From assembly GCA_028290125.1 (NCBI GenBank), contig JAQGKM010000164.1:1-9072 (forward strand): a stretch of 9,072 bases of DNA, written 5' to 3'. This stretch comes from Hyphomicrobiales bacterium. Lineage in GTDB: Bacteria > Pseudomonadota > Alphaproteobacteria > Rhizobiales > Beijerinckiaceae. The translations under genes were made by a program, and so were the position numbers. Each line of letters begins with the position of its first letter. Positions within the stretch are counted from its first letter, which is position 1. Of this stretch, positions 1-4,848 are shown piece after piece. The notes under the pieces were generated by a model. The model did no database searches and was not told the DNA's origin. It saw nothing but the letters and a program-made list of their open reading frames with translations.

Positions 1-69
1 GACGCCGAGAAGCGCCGCGAGGAAGAAGAGATTCTGGAAATTTATCTGGCGGCGCTCGGCGAGGCGTAA
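1..69 (+). CDS. C-terminal end of an unidentified protein (partial)
   Basis: Frame 1 is open from the window edge to a TAA at 67-69 and gives 22 residues: DAEKRREEEE followed by ILEIYLAALGEA. The stretch is strongly charged and would form a helix, with a Glu-rich first half and an amphipathic second half. The codons are GC-rich at third positions (gcc, gag, cgc, ctg, gcg), like the other genes here, which supports real coding. Too little is visible to name a family. It runs towards the ABC operon on the other strand, and the tandem repeat array fills the gap between the two convergent gene ends. Confidence 0.6.
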   Translation, partial: DAEKRREEEEILEIYLAALGEA

Positions 70-100
70 ACGCACGCCGTCCTTGCGAGCGCGCAAGCCG
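70..100. repeat. Truncated leading copy of the repeat arm
   Basis: Right after the stop codon, 77-97 (ccgtccttgcgagcgcgcaag) imitates the start of the repeat arm that begins at 98-101 (ccgtcgttgcgagcgcagcg), with a few substitutions and a short deletion. It looks like a fragment of the same element joined to the head of the array. Confidence 0.5.
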
Positions 101-492
101 TCGTTGCGAGCGCAGCGAAGCAATCCAGAAGCCGCGCGTGAGGCGCCTGTCGCGCCCATCGCCGCTCACCACCAAGATTCGTGACTGGATTGCTTCGCTC
201 TGCTCGCAATGACGAGGCAAAGGCCTCACACGCGCCGTCATTGCGAGCGCAGCGATCCAATCCAGAAGCCGCGCGTGAGGCGCCCGTCGCGCCCGCCACC
301 GCTCACCGCCACGATGCGTGACTGGATTGCTTCGCTCTGCTCGCAATGACGAGGCAAAGGCTTCACACGCGCCGTCATTGCGAGCGCAGCGAAGCAATCC
401 AGAGGCCACGCGTGAGGCGCCTGTCGCGCCCGCCACCGCTCACCACCAAGATGCGTGACTGGATTGCTTCGCTCTGCTCGCAATGACGAGGC
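101..492. repeat. Tandem array of three 137-bp units with inverted arms
   Basis: Left arms lie at 101-128, 238-265 and 375-402, and right arms at 185-212, 322-349 and 459-486. Both series have a step of exactly 137 bases. Each left arm (consensus tcattgcgagcgcagcgaag then caatccag) is the near reverse complement of its right arm. The arms are 28 bases with 2 to 4 mismatches, around a 56-base spacer that is itself conserved between units. Units 1 and 2 end in a 25-base tail (cgaggcaaaggc, then cctcacacgcgccg or cttcacacgcgccg); unit 3 loses the tail where the ABC operon begins. Unit 2 has gatccaat where the others have gaagcaat. Transcripts from either side could fold the arms into long hairpins, so the array could act as a two-way terminator or mRNA 3' protector between the convergent genes. 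That role is inferred. Short open frames in the array only spell the repeat (for example RAERSNPV and DCFAALAMT) and are not genes. Confidence 0.9.
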
Positions 493-495
493 CCG

Positions 496-1305
496 TCACA
501 CCTGCTCGCGCGCGAGCTTTCCGATCAGCGCGTTGCAGGCGCCGGCGATCGCGAACACCACGATCAGCAACGCGTACAGGCCCGGCATGTCGAAGCGGGT
601 GTAGACCTGCATGATCATGTAGCCGAGGCCCTGGTTCGACAATTTCGTCTCGGCCAGCAGCACCGTGATGATCGCCGTGCCCATGCCGAGCCGAATGCCG
701 TTCAGGATCGGCACGCGCATCGCCGGCAGGTAGATCTTGGTCGCCATCTGCCAGGTGGTGGCGCGGAACGAGCGGCCGACGCGGATCAGGATCGCATCGA
801 TCTGCCGCATGCCTGCCGCCGTCGACAGCGCGACCGCGAAATAGGCCGACAGCGCGCCGAGCGCGACCTTCGAGGCCGGGCCGACGCCGAACCACATGAT
901 CATCACCGGGAACAGGATGATGCGCGGCGTCGGCGAGAGGTAATAGACGTAGGGCTCGAAGGCCCGCATCAGGAAGCGGTTGGCGCCCAGCACGATGCCG
1001 GTGACGATGCCCAGCGCAGCGCCGATGGAGAGCGACGCGAAGGTCTCAAGCGCCGTCACCTGCAGGTTCTTGTAGAAGACCGGATCGACGAGCAGCTTGC
1101 CCAGCGACGCGGCGATGCGCGTCAGCGAGGGAATGACCTCGCCGTAGAACAGGCCCGATCGCGACAGTCCTTCCCACACGGCCAGCACCGCCAGCGCGAC
1201 GATGACGCGCACCAGCAACACACGCCGCGCCGTGACGGGTGCGGTCGATACGGCCGGGGCGACCGCGCGCCGTGCGGGCGCCTTCATCTCGCCGGTCGCA
1301 GCCAT
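496..1305 (-). CDS. ABC transporter permease, nitrate/sulfonate/taurine type (TauC/SsuC family)
   Basis: This is an inner-membrane permease of 269 residues, typical for the family (about 250-280). A basic, Ala/Pro-rich N-terminus (1-28) precedes membrane segments at roughly 29-46, 88-107, 124-140, 146-166, 205-219 and 242-260. The cytoplasmic EAA loop that docks on the ATPase is seen at about 176-200 (VGRSFRATTWQMATKIYLP, then AMRVP), followed by NGIRLGMGTAI, the usual form in this family. It is the last gene of the operon and overlaps the upstream permease gene. Two starts are possible: ATG at 1305, with GGAG about 11 bases upstream, or ATG at 1287, which forms a classic ATGA overlap with the stop of the preceding gene and removes six residues. 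The substrate cannot be read from the sequence; alkylsulfonate, taurine, nitrate and thiamine-precursor importers all look alike here. Confidence 0.92.
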   Translation of the reverse strand: MAATGEMKAPARRAVAPAVSTAPVTARRVLLVRVIVALAVLAVWEGLSRSGLFYGEVIPSLTRIAASLGKLLVDPVFYKNLQVTALETFASLSIGAALGIVTGIVLGANRFLMRAFEPYVYYLSPTPRIILFPVMIMWFGVGPASKVALGALSAYFAVALSTAAGMRQIDAILIRVGRSFRATTWQMATKIYLPAMRVPILNGIRLGMGTAIITVLLAETKLSNQGLGYMIMQVYTRFDMPGLYALLIVVFAIAGACNALIGKLAREQV

Positions 1306-2078
1306 AGTTCCACGCGCTCCAGGAGGATGAAGAAGAACACCGACACGAGGATCACGAAGAAGATCGCCGCATAGGTGCCGGGCAGGTCGTAGCGTTCAGC
1401 CAGCTCGTTGATGAGCTGGCCGAGCCCGCCGAGATTGATGAGATATTCGACGCCCACCACAGTGATCAGCACGAAGGTCCAGCTCAGGCGGATGCCCGTG
1501 AAGATGACCGGCAGGGCCGAAGGGAACAGGATTTTCCAGAACATCTGCGAGGACGTCATGTTGAGGCTGCGCCCCACATTGATCAGCACCTTGCGGGTCC
1601 CCGACAGGCCCTCGATCGTCTTCAGGATGATCGGCGCCAGCCCGTGAAAGAACGCCATCACGATGATGGTTTTGGGCGACCGGCCGAACAGCACGAGGAA
1701 AAGCGGAAACGCGAGCACGATGGGCGCGGCGGCGAGCGCGCCGACCCAGTCCTCCATCGCGCGTCGCCACAACGGCGAGCGGTGCAGCAGCGCGCCGACC
1801 GGCACGCCGACCAGGACCGCAGCCACGGCGGCGACGATCATCTCGAACGCTGTCGCGCCCGAGCGGCCGAGGATGTCTTCTTCGGTCACCACGCGTTCGA
1901 ACGCCAGGATGACGTCGCTCGGCGGCGGGATGACGTAGCGATTGATCACGCCGACGCGCACGAGAAGCTCGAAGAGCAGCGCCGCCACGACCAGTGACGC
2001 AAGGCCGGTGATCTCCGGCCCGTAGCGGAAGAGCAGCGACGGAGACGAACTGGATTTGCGGACCAATGTGTCAGCCAT
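1284..2078 (-). CDS. ABC transporter permease, nitrate/sulfonate/taurine type (second subunit)
   Basis: This 264-residue inner-membrane protein belongs to the same family as the next gene but is clearly diverged from it, so the transporter probably uses a permease heterodimer. Hydrophobic segments are at about 24-42, 78-98, 113-131, 137-152, 195-213 and 236-253. The EAA loop is at about 168-192 (VGRSLNMTSSQMFWKILFPS), followed by FTGIRLSWTFVLITVV and the family-typical LGGLGQLINE. The ATG at 2076-2078 lies inside the end of the ATPase gene (8-base overlap) and its TGA at 1284-1286 overlaps the next permease, so the three genes are probably translationally coupled. As with its partner, the imported compound is unknown. 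Confidence 0.92.
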   Translation of the reverse strand: MADTLVRKSSSSPSLLFRYGPEITGLASLVVAALLFELLVRVGVINRYVIPPPSDVILAFERVVTEEDILGRSGATAFEMIVAAVAAVLVGVPVGALLHRSPLWRRAMEDWVGALAAAPIVLAFPLFLVLFGRSPKTIIVMAFFHGLAPIILKTIEGLSGTRKVLINVGRSLNMTSSQMFWKILFPSALPVIFTGIRLSWTFVLITVVGVEYLINLGGLGQLINELAERYDLPGTYAAIFFVILVSVFFFILLERVELWLRPAR

Positions 2079-2913
2079 GAGCGCCCCGGCGCGACGCGGC
2101 GCTCTCGGAATCCGCCATGCCGCGCGAAGCTTCCTCGCGCAGGTCGTTCCAGATCTCGGCGACGTAGTGGCCGAAGGCGTCGCTGCCGACGACGTCGGAC
2201 GTGCGCGGACGCTTCAGATTGATGTCGACGATGCGCTTCACCTTGCCGGGGCGGTAGGTCATGACCACGATGCGGTCCGACAGCTGCACGGCCTCGGTAA
2301 GGTTGTGGGTGATCAGCAGCGTCGTCTGATTGAGCTCCTGCTGGATCTGCGTGATCTTGTCGCCGAGCAGCAGGCGCGTCTGCTCGTCGAGCGCCGCGAA
2401 GGGCTCGTCCATCAGCAAGATCTTGGGTTGCGACACCAGCGTCCGGGCGATCGAGACGCGCTGGCGCATGCCGCCCGACAGCTGCGACGGGAAATTCTTC
2501 TCGAACGACGCGAGCCCGACCATGTCGATGAAATGATGCGCGCGATCCATGCGCTCGGATTTCGCCACGCCCTGCAGCTCGAGCGGAAAGGCGACATTGT
2601 CGATGACGTTGCGCCACGGGAAGGTCGACTCTTCCTGGAACACCATGCCGACGGCCGGATGAGGCGCCGAGATGCGCTCGTCGCCGATCATCACGCTGCC
2701 TTCGTAATCGCCAAGCAGGCCGCCGATGATGTTGAAGAGCGTGGACTTGCCGCAGCCCGACGGGCCGATCACCGAGACGAATTCGCCCTGCGCGACATTG
2801 AAGGAGACGTGATCCACCGCCGTGACGATCTCGTCGCCACGCCCGAATCTTTTCACGACGTCGTCGACCACCATCGCCGGCTGTAGGCGAATGTCTTCCA
2901 TGACTGCGCTCAA
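2071..2913 (-). CDS. ABC transporter ATP-binding protein (TauB/SsuB/NrtD family)
   Basis: This is the cytoplasmic ATPase that powers the two permeases encoded downstream. All nucleotide-binding motifs are intact: Walker A GPSGCGKST at 50-58, Q-loop VFQ with Q93, signature LSGGM at 145-149, Walker B ILLMDEP at 165-171, D-loop ALDE at 174-177 and switch His203 (ITHN). The motif FPWRNVIDNVAFPLE after the Q-loop is characteristic of the nitrate/sulfonate/taurine importer subfamily. Length is 280 residues; the last 25 or so are a polar tail beyond the usual end. The start is TTG at 2913, chosen because GGGAGA lies 7 bases upstream; the first ATG, at 2901, is about 20 bases from that site. It is the first gene of the operon. 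No binding-protein gene lies beside it, so the complex must use one encoded elsewhere. Confidence 0.95.
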   Translation of the reverse strand: MSAVMEDIRLQPAMVVDDVVKRFGRGDEIVTAVDHVSFNVAQGEFVSVIGPSGCGKSTLFNIIGGLLGDYEGSVMIGDERISAPHPAVGMVFQEESTFPWRNVIDNVAFPLELQGVAKSERMDRAHHFIDMVGLASFEKNFPSQLSGGMRQRVSIARTLVSQPKILLMDEPFAALDEQTRLLLGDKITQIQQELNQTTLLITHNLTEAVQLSDRIVVMTYRPGKVKRIVDINLKRPRTSDVVGSDAFGHYVAEIWNDLREEASRGMADSESAASRRGAHG

Positions 2914-2920
2914 CGAAATG

Positions 2921-2926
2921 TCTCCC
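2921..2926 (-). promoter_or_regulatory. Ribosome binding site deciding a TTG start
   Basis: On the minus strand GGGAGA is followed by the 7-base spacer CATTTCG and then TTG. This is the best Shine-Dalgarno match near the start of the ATPase gene and favours TTG at 2913 over the ATG four codons later. Confidence 0.6.
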
Positions 2927-2945
2927 GCCCCTGCCGCTGTGCTGG

Positions 2946-2961
2946 CCCGCGCTGACGCGGG
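2946..2961 (-). repeat. GC-only hairpin in the leader of the ABC operon
   Basis: Positions 2946-2951 (cccgcg) and 2956-2961 (cgcggg) form a perfect six-pair GC stem around a four-base loop (ctga). It lies about 32 bases upstream of the TTG start of the ATPase gene and about 10 bases past the candidate -10 box, so it would sit near the 5' end of the transcript. Its role is unknown; it could simply stabilise the message. Confidence 0.4.
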
Positions 2962-2971
2962 TCGCCGTGCT

Positions 2972-2999
2972 TTTGTAGCCTGTCGAGCACTAGCCGCAA
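2972..2999 (-). promoter_or_regulatory. Candidate sigma-70-type promoter for the ABC operon
   Basis: On the minus strand TTGCGG (2999-2994), a 16-base spacer and TACAAA (2977-2972) give a weak -35/-10 pair. An alternative -35, TTGACG, lies further upstream inside the inverted repeat at 3008-3023, but no good -10 follows it at 17 bases. This is the only stretch between the two genes with a reasonable -10. It is a guess from consensus only. Confidence 0.25.
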
Positions 3000-3007
3000 G
3001 CCGCGCC

Positions 3008-3023
3008 CCGCGTCAACACGCGG
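3008..3023 (-). terminator. Possible terminator hairpin after the DUF882 gene
   Basis: ccgcgt (3008-3013) and acgcgg (3018-3023) form a six-pair stem with the loop caac, starting 18 bases beyond the stop codon of the minus-strand DUF882 gene. No T-run follows on the minus strand, so it is not a textbook intrinsic terminator. It may be a weak one, or may only protect the 3' end. Confidence 0.3.
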
Positions 3024-3041
3024 CGTCGTGACAAGAGCGTG

Positions 3042-4637
3042 TCAGTGAACGTCGGGCGCGGGATCGAGCGCGAGGGCGGCCGTGCGCATGGGCTGCACGG
3101 CGGCTCCGGTGAAACGGTCGGCCTGCAGGTCGGCGAAGAGCGCCGTGAGCTGCGCGCTCGCCAGCGGCGAGGCCTGCAACGCGACGGCGCGGCCTTCGGC
3201 CTTCACGGCGGGCCGCAGGCCCGGCCGCATGCCGAGATCGGCCTGGGCCATTGCGCCGCTCAGAACGGCAGGCTGCGTCAGCATGGTGAAATTGGTCAGG
3301 TCGAGCCGCGCTGCGTAGAGCTGCGTCCGGCGTGGCGCCTGCGCCCTCTGCGGCAGGACCGGCGGCGACGGCGGCAGCACCGCGCCGCGCAGCGCGAGCG
3401 GATCGGCGGCCTGCGGCGCATAGGCCAGAACGGCGACAGCCGGCTCGCTACCCTGGCGGATCAGATCCGGCAACGGCGCAGGCGTCTTCTCGGCGGCGGC
3501 GACGCTGACCAGCGCGCTCGGGCGGATCGGCGGCAGCGGCACGTCCGCAATGGCGACCTGCTGGACCGGCTGCGCGAGCGGCGCGCCAAGGCCAGCGGGA
3601 CGCGGCGGCGGCAGGATCGAGATGGCGGCGACCTGAACCGGGGTCGCGACGCTGGGTCCGGGCGCGCCCATCGTCGTCTCGCCACGCGGCAGGTTCCGCT
3701 CGGCGCGCGCGATCTGGTCGGCGGCGCGGCGTTCCGAGGGAGTCTGGATCGCGCCTGCGTCGTCCTTGTCGGCGCTGGTCGCGCGGGCGATGCGCGTGCG
3801 GCCGCGTGGCGTCGCGATCGCGCCGGTGTCCTCATCCTCCTCGCCGATGCCAAACAGCCGCGAGAAGAAGCCGCGACCCTTGCCGCGCGCCTGGTCGGCG
3901 CTCGCCATCATGACGGGCGCATCGCCGCGGTTCTCGATCTCGGCGCGCGCTTCTTCGTAGCGTGCGAGCGGGTGGCCGTTGGTCGGCAGGTGCACCGTCT
4001 TGCCGTCCGGGAACAGGCGCGCCAGCTGGTCGTAGCTCATGCGCGGCCAGGCGCGCACGCTGCCGACGTCGAGATGCACGAACGGCGTGCCGGCGGTCGG
4101 ATAATAACCGACGCCGCCGCGCTGCAGGCGCATGGCGATCTCGCGCACGCGGCCCATCGGCACGTCGACGTAATGCATGTCCATCGCCTTGCCGAGGATG
4201 TGCTGCGAATGTTCGGCGACGGCGCGCGAACGACGGCGCAACATGGCGTTGGTCTGCGGCGAGCGATAGGCCGAGACGATGTGCACGGGCTGGCGCGAGC
4301 CGCTCTCGCGATAGGTCTCCCAGATCACGTCGAACAGACGCGGGTTCATGTTGATCTGATCGTCGTTGCGCCAGTCGCGCAGGAAATGATTGAGCTTCGC
4401 CAGCACGGCGCGATCATATTGGCCGTCGACCCGGAAGGTCGCCGAAATGCTCTCGCCGGTGTGGGTGTGGTAGAGATTGATGGTGCGCGTGTCGCCGTTG
4501 GCGACGGCATTCTGCGTCTGCGCGGGAAGCGCCGCCGAGAACACGAATCCAAGCAGGCCGCAGGCGGCGAAGCTGGCAGTCGAACGGGCGCGGACACGCA
4601 GGCTTTTCAGCTTCACCGGCTTACTCTTCTTGAACAC
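3042..4637 (-). CDS. Exported DUF882 / M15-type murein peptidase with a proline-rich tail
   Basis: This 531-residue protein has a basic N-terminus, a hydrophobic core at about 21-37 (signal peptide, cut near ALPA at 36-39), then a DUF882 domain at about 44-222. The zinc-site pattern of M15-like peptidases is present: HxxGxAxD at 146-153 (H146, D153) and H188/D190 in PFVHLDVG; YRSPQTN at 124-130 is also typical. The family includes E. coli MepK, which cuts peptidoglycan cross-links in the periplasm, so the same kind of activity is likely. Residues from about 223 to the end are rich in Ala, Pro and Arg, with PPPRP and PLPPIRP patches, and match no domain I know; family members are often only about 180-250 residues. 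The start is GTG at 4637 with GGAAG four bases upstream. The gene follows a YcbB-like L,D-transpeptidase on the same strand. Confidence 0.88.
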   Translation of the reverse strand: MFKKSKPVKLKSLRVRARSTASFAACGLLGFVFSAALPAQTQNAVANGDTRTINLYHTHTGESISATFRVDGQYDRAVLAKLNHFLRDWRNDDQINMNPRLFDVIWETYRESGSRQPVHIVSAYRSPQTNAMLRRRSRAVAEHSQHILGKAMDMHYVDVPMGRVREIAMRLQRGGVGYYPTAGTPFVHLDVGSVRAWPRMSYDQLARLFPDGKTVHLPTNGHPLARYEEARAEIENRGDAPVMMASADQARGKGRGFFSRLFGIGEEDEDTGAIATPRGRTRIARATSADKDDAGAIQTPSERRAADQIARAERNLPRGETTMGAPGPSVATPVQVAAISILPPPRPAGLGAPLAQPVQQVAIADVPLPPIRPSALVSVAAAEKTPAPLPDLIRQGSEPAVAVLAYAPQAADPLALRGAVLPPSPPVLPQRAQAPRRTQLYAARLDLTNFTMLTQPAVLSGAMAQADLGMRPGLRPAVKAEGRAVALQASPLASAQLTALFADLQADRFTGAAVQPMRTAALALDPAPDVH

Positions 4638-4642
4638 TGGTC

Positions 4643-4658
4643 TTCCGCATAGGCGGAA
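4643..4658 (-). promoter_or_regulatory. Hairpin overlapping the ribosome binding site of the DUF882 gene
   Basis: On the minus strand TTCCGC, the loop CTAT and GCGGAA form a perfect six-pair stem. Its 3' arm contains the GGAA of the Shine-Dalgarno sequence that serves the GTG start at 4637. The ATG that begins in the loop (4650) opens a nine-codon frame, MRKTSVQEE, ending at TAA (4623-4621) and overlapping the true start in another frame. Pairing would hide the ribosome site; whether this regulates anything is unproven. Confidence 0.35.
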
Positions 4659-4722
4659 TTTGGTGACTGGAGTGTTGCGGAAAAGGGTTAACCGAGGGTA
4701 AGCGCAAATAGCTTCATCGCCG

Positions 4723-4839
4723 TCATTGCGAGCAGAGCGAAGCTATCCAGCGCGCGAATGGCTGCGGGCGAGCCGCGATCGGAAAAGACAAAAGCCGCAG
4801 GCGCGGCTTCTGGAGTGCTTTGCTTCGCTCGCGATGACG
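4723..4839. repeat. Fourth, diverged copy of the inverted-arm repeat
   Basis: The left arm at 4723-4750 (gtcattgcgagcagagcgaa, then gctatccag) and the right arm at about 4810-4839 (ctggagtgctttgcttcgct, then cgcgatgacg) match the arms of the array at 101-492 with several substitutions. The interior, about 59 bases, is different from the array spacers and contains the terminator hairpin described at 4783-4809. The copy lies between the stop of the transpeptidase gene and the start of the DUF882 gene, showing that the element is dispersed and not limited to the tandem array. Confidence 0.8.
4783..4809 (-). terminator. Intrinsic terminator of the L,D-transpeptidase gene
   Basis: On the minus strand AAGCCGC (4809-4803), the loop GCCT and GCGGCTT (4798-4792) form a seven-pair stem that runs into TTGTCTTTT (down to 4783). 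It begins 39 bases past the stop codon of the transpeptidase gene. A GC stem followed by a T-rich tract is the standard pattern of a Rho-independent terminator. It implies that the DUF882 gene needs its own promoter or depends on incomplete termination. Confidence 0.6.
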
Positions 4840-4848
4840 ACGCCCGTG

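Noticed and set aside
42..483. Minus- and plus-strand short reading frames encoding MRAERSNPV- or DCFAALAMT-like peptides
   Set aside because: They are translations of the intergenic repeat. The same peptides appear in different frames from each unit, which shows repeat sequence and not protein selection.
101..492. CRISPR-like appearance of regularly spaced repeats
   Set aside because: The period is 137 bases, the spacers are nearly identical between units, the arms are inverted, and no cas genes are present.
504..517. 14-bp palindrome gctcgcgcgcgagc
   Set aside because: It lies inside the last codons of the permease gene and is well explained by coding of LAREQ in GC-rich codons.
3039..4652. 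537-codon plus-strand frame opposite the DUF882 gene
   Set aside because: It is a GC-rich shadow, very rich in Arg, His and Gly with no domain, while the opposite strand encodes a recognisable exported peptidase.
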